From Cyrtodaria siliqua (Eukaryota > Mollusca > Bivalvia > Adapedonta > Hiatellidae): a stretch of 64,000 bases of DNA. The notes under the pieces were generated by a model. That model was not told where the DNA came from, searched no databases, and saw only the letters and a list, made by a program, of their open reading frames with translations. The DNA lies in NCBI GenBank assembly GCA_037043455.1, contig JAWPHD010010368.1, forward strand, positions 30,384 to 94,383. Direction: 5' to 3'. Positions 1 to 11,400 of this stretch are shown piece after piece. The position numbers were made by a program, and so were the translations under genes. Each line of letters begins with the position of its first letter. Positions within the stretch are counted from its first letter, which is position 1.

Positions 1-1535
1 TTATGGTGTATGACCATGGAGGTATATTATGGTGTATGGCCATGGATGTATATTATGGTGTATGACCATGGATGTATATTATGGTGTATGACCTTGGAGG
101 TATATTATAGTGTATGACCATGGAGGTATATTATGGTAATGACCATGGAGGTATATTATGGTATATGACCATGGAGGTATATTATGGTGTATGACCATGG
201 ATGTATATTATGGTGTATGACCTTGGAGGTATATTATGGTATATGACCTTGGAGGTATATTATGGTGTATGACCATGGAGGTATATTATGGTGTATGGCC
301 ATGGATGTATATTATGGTGTATGACCATGGATGTATATTATGGTGTATGACCTTGGAGGTATATTATGGTGTATGACCATGGAGGTATATTATGGTAATG
401 ACCATGGAGGTATATTATGGTATATGACCATGGAGGTATATTATGGTGTATGACCATGGATGTATATTATGGTGTATGACCTTGGAGGTATATTATAGTG
501 TATGACCATGGAGGTATATTATGGTAATGACCATGGAGGTATATTATGGTGTATGACCATGGATGTATATTATGGTGTATGACCTTGGAGGTATATTATA
601 GTGTATGACCATGGAGGTATATTATGGTAATGACCATGGAGGTATATTATGGTATATGACCATGGAGGTATATTATGGTGTATGACCATGGATGTATATT
701 ATGGTGTTTGACCTTGGAGGTATATTATAGTGTATGACCATGGAGGTATATTATGGTAATGACCATGGAGGTATATTATGGTGTATGACCATGGATGTAT
801 ATTATGGTGTATGACCTTGGAGGTATATTATGGTAATGACCATGGAGGTATATTATGGTATATGACCATGGAGGTATATTATGGTGTATGACCTTGGAGG
901 TATATTATGGTGTATGACCTTGGATGTATATTATGGTGTATGACCTTGGAGGTATATTATGGTGTATGACCATGGAGGTATATTATGGTAATGACCATGG
1001 AGGTATATTATGGTGTATGACCATGGATGTATATTATGGTGTATGACCTTGGAGGTATATTATGGTAATGACCATGGAGGTATATTATGGTAATGACCAT
1101 GGAGGTATATTATGGTGTATGACCATGGAGGTATATTATGGTGTATGACCTTGGAGGTATATTATGGTAATGACCATGGAGGTATATTATGGTATATGAC
1201 CATGGAGGTATATTATGGTGTATGACCTTGGAGGTATATTATGGTATATGACCATGGAGGTATATTATGGTGTATGACCATGGATGTATATTATGGTGTA
1301 TGACCTTGGAGGTATATTATGGTGTATGACCTTGAAGGTATATTATGGTGTATGACCATGGAGGTATATTATGGTGTATGGCCATGGATGTATATTATGG
1401 TGTATGACCATGGATGTATATTATGGTGTATGACCTTGGAGGTATATCATAGTGTATGACCATGGAGGTATATTATGGTAATGACCATGGAGGTATATTA
1501 TGGTATATGACCATGGAGGTATATTATGGTGTTGG
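1..1535. repeat. 26-bp minisatellite array (about 59 units)
   Basis: Tandem units of about 26 bp built on the core gtatgaccatggaggtatat run from the window edge, so the array continues to the left. Recurrent unit variants are seen: gaccatgg versus gaccttgg, gaggta versus gatgta, gtgtatg versus gtatatg, and a one-base-shorter gtaatg form. The variants recur in ordered strings: the order at about 1-180 returns near 260-430 and 1350-1530, so there is a higher-order pattern. No coding meaning is seen. Confidence 0.95.
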
Positions 1536-1612
1536 TTGTTAAAGGTCATACATGATGTTGCTGTTGCTTCCTTCTTCACACACTCCTCGCCCCCACACCC
1601 CACACCAAAGAA

Positions 1613-1955
1613 AAGTACATACCTATCAGGACCTATGTACATAAAGAACATACCTATCAGGACATATGTACATAAAGCACATACCTATCAGGACCTATGT
1701 ACATAAAGCACATACCTATCAGGACCTATGTACATAAAATACATACCTATCAGGACATATGTACATAAAGCACATACCTATCAGGACCTATGTACATAAA
1801 GCACATACCTATCAGGACCTATGTACATAAAGTACATACCTATCAGGACCTATGTACATAAAGCACATACCTATCAGGACCTATGTTCATAAAGTACATA
1901 CCTATCTGGACCTATGTACATAAAGTACATACCTATCAGGACATATGTACATATA
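1613..1955. repeat. 31-bp minisatellite array (about 11 units)
   Basis: About eleven head-to-tail copies of a 31-bp unit containing cacatacctatcaggac and tatgtacataaag. Units differ at a few sites (ggacctatg versus ggacatatg, aagcac versus aagtac). It is unrelated in sequence to the 26-bp array that ends about 80 bp upstream. Confidence 0.95.
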
Positions 1956-2823
1956 CTGTTTTCCGTCGTAGCTTCCACACACAAGCACTCACACAATTAA
2001 AAACAACTGCTAAATGCATAAATATGTATGGGGTTTTACGTCGCTCTTAAAACTGTTTTATGTTTTATGAAACAAAATATCTCCTCTGATCGGCTAAGGC
2101 TGTCTTATAACCATAAGAAAATGTATAGAAGGCAGTTTAGCATAGTAGGTTATACATTTTAAAGGAAATGTGATCAGAAATGTTTGATTAATATACGTAG
2201 TTTGAAATCTATGGTCCTATATTTAAACTGTAACTATCTCTTTCCCAGACAACCTCATTTATTTCGGAAACAAGTACTATTTATAATATTCTTAAATATA
2301 TTTTGCAGACTGCTTGACTGTGTGTAGAAAAACAGGAATATATGTCGGCATTGAATGTGGTATACTTCCTAGGGTTTGGCGCGGACTACATATATCATAA
2401 TATAAAGTGTTCCTTCTCTCACCAAAGGCAATGCACATATAACGTTTTATGAGCGTGGGTGTTATATTTCCGGAATTATCGCACGAAATGCGTATTTCTA
2501 TACAGGTCATGGCAACTATTTACCCCAAAAGCAACAGCAAGATAATATCGTGAGGACGGATAATATGCGCGAAAATGGACCACTTTAAAGGTGACTCGAA
2601 ATTTGAGCAGGCAGAGTACAAAGAACTACCGGAGTTAGGGAAGGGGTCATAGTTAATGAAAATATCAATTTATATCGATACTTGTTAGCAATATCGATAA
2701 ATATTAAACGTATTGACATTAAATAAAACTGTGACCTTGTCGAAAACCGTTTTGTTTACACGTTGGCGAAAACATGTGCCTTTGAAATCAAGTTCACGGC
2801 AACAAATTAACGAAATACTAAGC
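1956..2823. other. AT-rich stretch, nothing recognised
   Basis: No long open frame with a recognisable domain, RNA gene, tandem repeat or clear inverted repeat is seen here. Confidence 0.5.
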
Positions 2824-3401
2824 ATATAATAATCTTTCATGAGTATCCGGTGAAGATAGGGAATTCCAACCCGAGGTATAAGTGTTTTTATCGGAACCGA
2901 GGCACTTATACCGAGGGTTGGAATTCCCTATTTGAACCGAATACACATGATAGATTCTTTTTCTTGCATATCAGAGACATGTTGTGCGTTGACGCACGTT
3001 TTCATGTTTTCCTGCATACCGGATGTTGGTGCGCGCGTGATTTTTTATCTTTATCCATCCATAAAGATAAGACTTTCTTGCATACCGGACAAGGATATCC
3101 GCCATTTTACCGAGGCTAGATATTTCCATCTCACAGGGTCGAGATAAAATTCTAGCGTGCCAACATCCGGTATGCAGGAAAACATGCAAAACGTTAGTAG
3201 CTGGTGGCGTGGACGCACAAAATGTCTCTGATATGCAAGAAAAATAATCTATCATGGGTATTCGGTTCAGATAGGGAATTCCAGCCCTCGGTATGAGTGT
3301 TTTAATCGGAACCACGGAAGAGCCTCGGTTCCGATAAAAACACGTATACCTCGGGTTGGAAATCCCTATCATCACCGGATACTCATGAAAGATTCTTATA
3401 T
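2824..3401. mobile_element. Foldback (long inverted repeat) element, about 578 bp
   Basis: The outer ends are imperfect reverse complements: ctttcatgagtatccggtga at the left (from 2834) is matched by tcaccggatactcatgaaag at the right (to 3392). Pairing continues inward through gggaattccaaccc, through tgcatatcagagac with gtctctgatatgca, and through cctgcataccggatgttgg with ccaacatccggtatgcagg. About 230 bp on each side can fold, leaving a short loop near 3060-3150. Smaller palindromes lie in the arms (cggaaccgaggc near 2893, and a matching one near 3327). It carries no transposase. Open frames across it are palindrome artefacts. I infer a non-autonomous foldback or MITE-type transposon. Confidence 0.85.
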
Positions 3402-3478
3402 TCCATCCCCCATGTAAAACGTGGATAGCCTTATCCAAGTATGCAAGAATACATACTCCTACATGGTAAATCGATTCA

Positions 3479-3576
3479 TCCAATACTTTCTGAGATTAGC
3501 CTACGCAAAGTATTGGAAATGAAAGAAAACGTATGACTGTGGATATTATGGGAGGGCTGATCTCAGAAAGTACTGG
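3479..3576. repeat. Short inverted repeat, arms about 23 bp
   Basis: ccaatactttctgagattag at the left is mirrored by ctgatctcagaaagtactgg at the right, about 50 bp apart. It could be a tiny MITE or a structured remnant. No target duplication was established. Confidence 0.65.
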
Positions 3577-4184
3577 AAAATCCGACTTACCTTTTGCGTC
3601 GGCGGAGAAGGCTCACTTTTGTAGGTGTTTGTGAGATTGAAGTTATTAAAACAAAATTCATTTAATATTAAGGAAGTAATGAAGTGAAAACGTACATGAA
3701 TCGAGTTTTCTTGAGAAAAAAAACAAAAACAATACCGCCAATCCCGATCGAAAAGTCAATTTGTCTGGTCACCGTGTTTAATGATGCACACAATAGTTAG
3801 ATATTAAATCAAAAGTAGTTACACGACCCCTAATGCCTGTTATGCTATAGCCCTAAAATGTATCCGAGCAATATACTATCACATTCCGAATTGTTATAGA
3901 AAGAGGCAGCCATCTACACCCTTAGGGATGTTCTTCACAGTGGGGATGATTCTAACGGATTGCTAACAAAAATTCATATTATATGTTATTTTATGTATTG
4001 TCGTTGTATATATGCAAAAGTTGTACGTATAATTGGTAATATATATTCAATTCAATTCAATCCAATTCAATCTCCTAATTTAATAAGTTATATAATATAA
4101 CCAACATTCAACCTTTACGCAGAATTATTAAATAAAAATATGCGTAAAATAATTTACTTGTATAGGAAATATGTAAACACTATG
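3577..4184. other. AT-rich stretch with an (attca)n tract
   Basis: Only an imperfect attca repeat at about 4047-4073 stands out. Such tracts often mark the tail of a retroelement, but no body is recognised beside it. Confidence 0.4.
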
Positions 4185-4262
4185 CAACATTGAGTGATGT
4201 CATCTTGTTTAGGGGCCAAATGTTTCACTGTTTTGTATAATAGTGTTTGTTAAAGCATGGAT
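4185..4262 (+). repeat. Diverged copy of a segment found at 8.53 and 10.42 kb
   Basis: The block gtgatgtcatcttgtttagg followed by ttcactgttttg and a run towards tgttaa matches, with substitutions, the sequences just downstream of both 21-bp minisatellites (about 8528-8600 and 10415-10485). It shows the segment is dispersed and not only part of the local duplication. Confidence 0.7.
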
Positions 4263-4441
4263 ATGCAGGTAAAGTAGGTAGATCTATGGTTAAAGTCAGA
4301 ATATGCTTATTAAAACGACAGCCTGTAATGGATTGATTGCTAACAAAAATTGTTGATTACATATAAAGAAATACCTTTTTTCTTTTTTATCTTTTTTTCT
4401 TTTACATTATAATTCGATATAAATGCTAAAAAAGTTGCCAC

Positions 4442-4918
4442 TATACTGAAGCGAAAAAGAAACGCAACTCGGGAATTTCCTCTATATATGCACACTTAAT
4501 TCCACATAATATTCCAAAGAAATCCCAAGATGTTTTGTAAAAAAAAGAAGGTTGCAGCTAGTTAGAGAAAGGGCACACCTGTGATGTTATAGACGTTTTA
4601 ATCACAGTACTCTTTTTAACAAGAAATTCATAAATGTTAAAGTTACTCTGAAAAATTGAGCCATTTCAGTACAGTATTTAACGTAAAGAGTTTGCAAAAT
4701 GTTGCATCCTAAGTTTGCTCACATGCTTGAGCCAAACGCATACTCTGTCAATAATGAAACTTTGAAGGAATACTATTTGCTGTGTTATGTGTTCTTTAAC
4801 CTTTTTTCCGAAAGGAAAGGTCTTAGGTAGCCATGTACCATTCGATTAACAGCAGCATATTGTACATACAATATATAGCGGAAATTCCCGAGCCTCGTTT
4901 CATTTCCGTTTCAGTATA
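4442..4918. mobile_element. MITE with about 48-bp terminal inverted repeats (Tc1/mariner-like ends)
   Basis: The left end tatactgaagcgaaaaagaa continues into cgggaatttcctctatatat. The right end is its imperfect inverse: atatatagcggaaattcccg continues into tttccgtttcagtata. The element is about 477 bp, has no transposase frame and ends in TA. A/T-rich ends reading ctgaagcgaaaaag with TA borders resemble Tc1/mariner-derived MITEs; that assignment is inference. Confidence 0.8.
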
Positions 4919-5195
4919 TAATCAGAGGTCACATTGACAACATAGACAAGAAACGAGGAATTCATCAAGTAAAATAAATCTTTGCTAAATGTTGCATACA
5001 CCGTCGGTATATCATATCAAAATCAATGCTAACCTGGCGGACTTAACTTTTTGAAAGAACAGAAAGAAACACACATTGGGTCTAGTTTCATTCAAATCCG
5101 ACGTAATTGTTATTAATTAAACGAAATTCAGATGATCAAAATTTAATGATTATGTCCCCTTTTGTGTAATCAAATTGCGATTGCATTTGAAAAAG

Positions 5196-6530
5196 ATAAC
5201 AAGAGGCTCTAGAGGGCCTGTATCGTTATACTTTCTATATGGAGTCTGTGGTGGGGAACACGACATCGATATACAAACTAGGCTTGGTACTGATCATTCC
5301 TGCCAAGTTTCAGCCAGGGGTTCAGGAAAACTAGTCTGGATAAAGTTTGTGTATAAGGGGCCATAACTTTGTCAAAAATCATTCAACCAGAACACGGCGG
5401 TTTTTTACGTAACTAGGCGTGACACTGGATGATATACGAAACTAGGCGTGACACTGATCGTCCTGCCGGAGAACTAGTCCAGACAAAGTTTGTGTATTAA
5501 AACTTATAAAGGGCAATAACTCCGCCAAAAATCAAATAATAAATGGAGTTGTTAGAGTGTTCACAATGCAGAAAATGGCATTTTTCAGCAAATCAAGGGC
5601 CAAAACTCCGGTGTTACTGATTTGATCTGGCTAGTTTCCAAATTTGTCCGAGCTTTGATATTAACAATTTGTTCAAAGTTGGTAAAGTGCAAATGCCAGA
5701 GTGTTCACAAGGAAGAAAATGGCATTTTTCAGTAAAACAAGGGCAATAACTCTGTTACTAACTTGATCTAGCTGATTTTCGAACTTGTTCGAGCTTTCAT
5801 TGATATTAACAATCTCTGCAAATTTGGTAAATATCAAGTAATAAATGAAGGTGCTAGAGTGTTCACAAGGCAGAATATAGCAGTTTTTAGCAAATCAAGG
5901 GCCATAACTCTGGTAAAACTAATCCGACCTGGCTGGTTTTCGAAGATGTCCGAGTTTTTATTAACATTAATAATTAGGCAAATTTTGGTAAAGATCAAAT
6001 ACTAAATGAAGGTGCTGGAGTGTTCACAAGGCATAAAATGCCTTTTTTTCAGCAAATCAAGGGCCATAACTCCGGAGTTACTGATCCAATCTGACTGATT
6101 GTCAAACTTGTCCGCACTTTTGGTGGTTACAATCTATGCAAGTTTGGTAAAGATCAAGTACTAAATGAAGGTGCTAGAGTGTTCACAAGGCAAGCTATAG
6201 CATTTTCGTTAATTCAAGGGCAATAATTCTGGTGTTACTAATTCCATCTGTCCGGTTTTCGAACTCATCCGAGCTCTCATTGATATAACGACTTTGGCCA
6301 AGTGTGGTTAAGATCGCATACAAAATGAAGAGTCCAGAGTGTTCACAAGGCAAAATATAGCATGTTTCGATAATTCACGGGCAATAACACTGGCGTTACT
6401 AATCCGATCTGGCCGGTTTTCAAACACATCTGAGTGTTTCACAAGGCAAAAGTTAATGGATGACGGACGGACGGACGAACGACGGACAACAAGTCATCCC
6501 AAAAGTCTTTGGCCAGTAGAGCTTAAAATT
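5196..6530 (+). mobile_element. Pearl-like non-autonomous element with about six 160-bp core repeats
   Basis: A head motif (aagaggctctagagggcctg, about 5199) is followed by a direct repeat of aactaggcgtgacactg near 5411 and 5441. Diverged core repeats come next, each opening with gtgttcacaa, at 5557, 5701, 5859, 6020, 6179 and 6339, so the spacing is 144-161 bp, with a truncated seventh at 6434. The cores end in a gacggacggacgaacgacgg microsatellite (about 6460-6490), then a tail containing ctttggccagtagagctt. Head, ~160-bp cores, short microsatellite and tail is the published architecture of bivalve pearl/CvA elements, thought to be Helitron-related. The assignment rests on this layout, not on a sequence match. 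Confidence 0.7.
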
Positions 6531-7079
6531 AGAACTCAAATAAACTTAAATGTGTTTACATGAAACTTCCAGTTTAATATTTTTACACCTTTATCTAGGC
6601 AGCGCTATCCTTGAAATATAATTCCATACTTGATAAGTAGGTGAATTAGTCAATACACACGTGACCTTGAGTATGACATAAGCCGAGTAAGGATCAATAC
6701 ACACTTATTTCAAGTTTGTATTTATTATTCAAGTATAACACTGTTTAGATAAAATTGTAAACATATTAAGCTGCAAGTTACATGTAAAAATATTCAGGAG
6801 TATTTGAGTTCTATTTTTTTTCTTTTGTTAATGCACTTTCAATGGGATTCCATAAAATGAGACATAATTCTTAAAATGGTGTAATATGTAACGTGACGTA
6901 CCCGCAACACACGTCGGACTCGCTGTATTTTGTAAGGTAAACCTCACAACACGTCTGGGGACAATCTACCCACTGAATACCATCCGATTGATAACTGCAG
7001 AACTTAGACGATAATGGGTTAACTAGACCTGCAAATACAAAATATATGTAATAATGTTATAAGAATAATACTTAATTAA
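6531..7079. other. No recognisable feature
   Basis: AT-rich sequence with no domain-bearing frame, tandem repeat or inverted repeat that I can support. Confidence 0.45.
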
Positions 7080-7140
7080 ACAAGAGGCCATGAGGGCCTG
7101 TATCGCTATACTGTCTATATTTAAGGGACAAACGGCAATT
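7080..7140 (+). repeat. Isolated head motif of the pearl-like family
   Basis: aagaggccatgagggcctgt then atcgctatact closely parallels the head of the element at 5196, but no core repeats follow. It is probably a truncated or internally deleted copy. Confidence 0.55.
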
Positions 7141-8206
7141 TTGAATTTTTTTTAAAGCTCTCGGAGCCCCGTTAGTTTTTCTACATAACTTGCATTTGTT
7201 CAATAATTAATATTAATTATAAGAATGATATAAAGGAAATTGTGTTTGAATATTACTAACTGTTTGTGTGTGCAGTTATATATGTATCTCTTTTCGGTGC
7301 TGTCTGATTTTAAAATAAGCAACACCTCTTCAATCATTAAACAGAGTTGATGAAACTTTAACTAAAGCATCTTCTAAAAAGTTTGAATAGGTCTGCTTTA
7401 CTGCTAGTTCTAATCATGAAACAACATTATATTTAGTGATCCATTACACATATACTATTTCAGATGTATATCATATTCATATTATAACATTATACAACAC
7501 AAATGGCAAAATTAAAAACATGTTCATTTTGTCTCATGACGACTAGTTTATCTAATGCTCAAATCTGTCGTGATAAATGTGTTCTGACTGTTGACAATTA
7601 CAAATAAAAAATTCTGACATCTACACAATTTTTAAAAGTAGGCAGAGCAAAGGGTCTGCTCCTTAAGTCTTTATCATCTTCGACGCTTGACTGTAACTAC
7701 ACACGTCTTGATCGGTTGCGCAGAAACAAATTTGAAACCGGAAGCACGTGACCGTAATTATTATTTTTCTATTAAAGTATTTCTGACCATCCGCATTTAG
7801 TTCGTCGATATAATTTTTATAGTCAAACGAACGACCCCCTCTTAAAGTTATATGACGTCGAAGAAACTTTCTCTCTTTAACGTCACAAAGTAAAATTCTC
7901 TCTGTAAAATAACGATGAAGTTTCCCTTTGTTTATTTATAAATTTGTTGTTTTTCTGCCTTTATGTATATCTTGGATAGCAGGAGTTTCTGTCTCAGTCA
8001 ATCAGAAACGATACCAGAATCTCGGCAAAAGTCAAACGTTTTTAGGAGCACTGTTCTAGACGTTTGTGTTGAAAACAAGCAAGCGCCGCAGATGATCTAT
8101 ATAATACTGCTCCTTGGGCCGCCATTTCTACCGGTGTTTACTACAAAATTTATTCCGACAAAAAGCATAACGACAACCTGTTTAACGCACACAACGACGT
8201 GTAGTT

Positions 8207-8479
8207 TACACAAGACAACTTATAAAATGCACATAACAACTTGGAAAATGCACCAGGCAACTGAAAAAATGCACCAGACAACTTAACTTAAGAAATGCAC
8301 AAGATAACTTCGAAAATGCACAAGACAACTAAAAACATGCACATAACAGCTTAGAAAATGCACATATAACATTGTATGACAAGACAAATGAAAAAAATGC
8401 ACAAGACAACTAAAACAATTCACAAAAAGCTTACAAAATGCACAAGACAACTTACAAAATGCACGTAACAACTTACAAA
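8207..8479. repeat. 21-bp minisatellite, short allele in copy 1 (about 13 units)
   Basis: Units are variants of gcacaagacaacttacaaaa. Because 21 is a multiple of three, long frames persist on both strands (Cys/Leu/Ser-rich on minus, Lys/Met/His/Thr-rich on plus). They are a by-product of the period. Confidence 0.9.
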
Positions 8480-8923
8480 GCGTACTACACAAAATAAAAA
8501 CTGTACACACGAGGCGTTCCACAGTATGCCGCATTCAGAGATGTCATCCTTTTTAGGGACCAAATACTTCACTGTTTTGCATCATATTGTATGTTAAGTG
8601 AAACAAATGCTATGTGTGCAATATGATGCTATACACTGCCAATGATAATTACTGAACTAGTGTTACCATCAAATAATTAATAGGATATGGTAACCTCACC
8701 CCTATCCTAGATGTGCCGCTTAAAAGTATAGGATTGTTCACGTGTTATTAAAATACATGTGCTTGAATATCCGTAAACTGAATTATGAGTTGGTTACTCA
8801 ATTCAACGCTTCCAGCCTTAGGGGTTTGGCCTGTTTGGTTAAAGCCGTTTATATTGTGTCTATAGAGTTTGGATTATTAAATTAAGTTATATATGGATTA
8901 TTAAATTAAGTTATATATATATA

Positions 8924-9026
8924 TATACTCAGCAAAAATAAAAAGAATCCGCTTTGTTTTCCTGCAAAATCTGAGACTGTAAGAAAGAACTAACAACTGC
9001 AACATACTTTTCTTTTAATAACATCT
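8924..9026 (+). mobile_element. Truncated left end of the ctcagcaaaaataaaaag MITE
   Basis: tatactcagcaaaaataaaa begins a MITE end that matches the complete element at 10808 for about 100 bp, then stops abruptly after ttttaataacatctt where duplication copy 2 begins. The truncation marks the duplication junction. Confidence 0.85.
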
Positions 9027-10905
9027 TCATATTATAACATTATACAACACAAATGCCAAAATTAAAAACATGTTCATTTTGTCTCATGATGACTAGTTTA
9101 TCTAATGCTCAAATCTGTCGTGATAAATGTGTTCTGACTGTTGACAATTACAAATAAAAAATTCTAACATCTACACACTGGTCGTTTTTTTATTATATTC
9201 ATTCCCCGGCCCCTTACTGTTTTCTAATGCAACTGTTCTGACCGGCTTGTATCACTGTTTTCTTGTTGTTTAATGTACATAGCCCAATTTTTAAAAGTAG
9301 GCAGAGCAAAGGGTCTGCTCCTTTAGTCTTTATCATCTTCGACGCTTGACTGTAACTACAAACGTCTTGATCGGTTGCGCAGAAACAAATTTAAACCGGA
9401 AGCACGTGACCGTAATTATTATTTTTCTATTAAAATATTTCTAACCATCCGCATTTAGTTCGTCGATATAATTTTTATAGTCAAACGAACGACCCCCTCT
9501 AAAAGTTAGATGACGTCGAAGAAACTTTCTCTCTTTAACGTCACAAAGTAAAATTCTCTCTGTAAAATAATGATGAAGTTTCCCTCTTTGTTTATTTAAT
9601 ACTGCTCCTTGGGCCGCCATTTATACCGGTGTTTACTACAACATTTATTCAGACAAAAAGCATAACGACAACCTGTTTAACGCACACTACGACGTGTAGT
9701 TTACACAAGACAACTTATAAAATGCACATAACAACTTGGAAAATGCACCAGGCAACTGAAAAAATGCACCAGACAACTTACGAAATGCACAAGACAACTA
9801 AAAACATGAACATAACAGCTTAGAAAATGCACATATAACATTGTATGACAAGACAAATGGAAAAAATGCACAAGACAACTAAAACAATGCACAAGACAAC
9901 TTACGAAACGCACAACACAACTTATGAAATATGCACCGGATAACTTACAAAACGCACAAGACAACTTACACAATGCACCAGACAACTTACAAAACCCACA
10001 AGACAACTCACAACATGCACAATATAACTTACAAAAAAATGCATAAAAACAACTGAGAAAATACACAAGACAACTTACGAAATGGACAAGACAACTTACA
10101 AATTGCACCAGACAATTTAGAAAATGCACAATATAACTTACAAAAATAATGCATAAAAACAGCTGAGAAAATGCACAAGACAACTTACTGAATGCACAAG
10201 ACAACTTACGAAATGCACAAGACAACTTACAAGTTGCACCAGACAACTTATAAAAATAAGACAAATGCACAAGACAAATGACAAAATGCATAAGACAACT
10301 GACCAAATGCACAAAAAGCTTACAAAATGCACGAAGACAACTTACAAAATGCACATAACAACTTACAAAGCGTACTACACAAAATAAAAACTGTACACAC
10401 GAGGCGTTTCACAGTATGCCGCATTCAGTGGTGTAATCCTTTTTAGGGACCAAATACTTCACTGTTTTGCATCATATTGTATGTTAAGTGAAACAAATGC
10501 TATGTGTGCAATATGATGCTATACACTGCCAATGATAATTACTGAACTAGTGTTACGATCAAATAATTAATAGGATATGGTAACCCCACCCCTATCCTAG
10601 ATGCGCCGCTTAAAAGTATAGGATTGTTCACGTAAAATACATGTGCTTGAATATCCGTAAACTGAATTATGAGTTGGTTACTCAATTCAACGCTTCAAGC
10701 CTTAGGGGTCTGGCCTATTTGGTTAAAGCCGTTTATATTGTGTCTATAGAGTTAGGATTATTTAATTAATTTATAAATGGATTATTAAATTAAGTTATAT
10801 ATATATATATACTCAGCAAAAATAAAAAGTTTCCACTTTGTTTTCCTGCAAAATATAAGAAATAACTAACAACTGCAGCATAATTTTCTTTTAATAACAT
10901 CTTTA
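9027..10905 (+). repeat. Segmental tandem duplication, copy 2
   Basis: The second copy of the 7477 segment, longer because its minisatellite is expanded and because it holds about 112 bp (9179-9290) absent from copy 1. It runs on into a complete MITE, so it carries the ancestral right boundary. Point differences between copies are few, suggesting a fairly recent event. Confidence 0.9.
9702..10369. repeat. 21-bp minisatellite, expanded allele in copy 2 (about 32 units)
   Basis: Same unit as at 8207 but about 670 bp long against about 270 bp. A nested block of about 110 bp (containing atgcataaaaac and ctgagaaaat) occurs at about 10018 and again at about 10128, so the expansion partly proceeded by copying several units at once. 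The 217-aa minus-strand frame here is a repeat artefact. Confidence 0.9.
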
Positions 10906-11400
10906 TTTGATGTTGACACAAAATTTCATCGAAATATGCCGAATCGTAAAAAAATAAATCGCAATTTAAAAACATAGGTAAAGGTTAACGACAATATCAT
11001 AGATTTAGAAAATTCATTCAAATACAAAGAAAATATTCACAAACTCGCTAATATTGCATGTGCTAATATCTCATGTGTCCACTTTACACCGAATTGTAAA
11101 GTGGAAACACGACATATTAGCGAGATTTTAAATATTTTCTGAGTATTTCAGTGAACTTTCTAAATCTATTCTATTGTCGTTAACCTTTACATTCGTTAAG
11201 TTTTGTTAATTTCGTTTTCACACCTATGTTCTTAACCTGTGATTCATTTTTTATTATTCGGTATATTTCGATGAAATTTTGTGTGACCATCACATAAAGA
11301 TGTTATTAAAAGAAAATCATGCTACAATTGTAAGTTGTTTCTTACAGTCTCAGATTTTGCAGAAAAAGAAAGTGGATACTTTTTATTTTTGCTCAGTATA
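10808..11400. mobile_element. Palindromic MITE, about 593 bp, Tc1/mariner-like ends
   Basis: The left end tatactcagcaaaaataaaa is matched at the right by ttttatttttgctcagtata. Complementarity continues almost to the middle: ggtaaaggttaacgacaata with the inverse near 11180, gatttagaaa with tttctaaatc, and ccactttacaccgaattgta with tacaattcggtgtaaagtgg-type pairing around 11078-11105. The flanks are TA microsatellite, consistent with TA target preference. It is non-coding; mobilisation by a Tc1/mariner transposase is inferred. Confidence 0.85.

Larger units (their letters stand above)
7477..9026 (+). repeat. Segmental tandem duplication, copy 1 (1550 bp)
   Basis: From 7477 the sequence catattataacattata and what follows returns 1550 bp later at 9027. 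Homology runs through the 21-bp minisatellite and its flanks and ends inside a MITE end at about 8924-9026. Copy 1 has about 160 bp at roughly 7942-8102 that copy 2 lacks, and lacks about 112 bp that copy 2 has at 9179-9290. The 107-aa plus-strand frame at 7963-8286 spans this copy-specific piece and the minisatellite and shows no domain. Confidence 0.9.

Noticed and set aside
1613..1955. 31-bp repeats as a CRISPR array
   Set aside because: Repeats are directly head-to-tail with no unique spacers, and the host is an animal. The same applies to the 26- and 46-bp arrays.
2850..3483. 170-aa minus frame and overlapping plus frames
   Set aside because: They lie across the palindromic arms of a foldback element and mirror each other.
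9701..10354. 217-aa Cys/Leu/Ser-rich protein
   Set aside because: Made wholly of the 21-bp minisatellite, whose period is a multiple of three.
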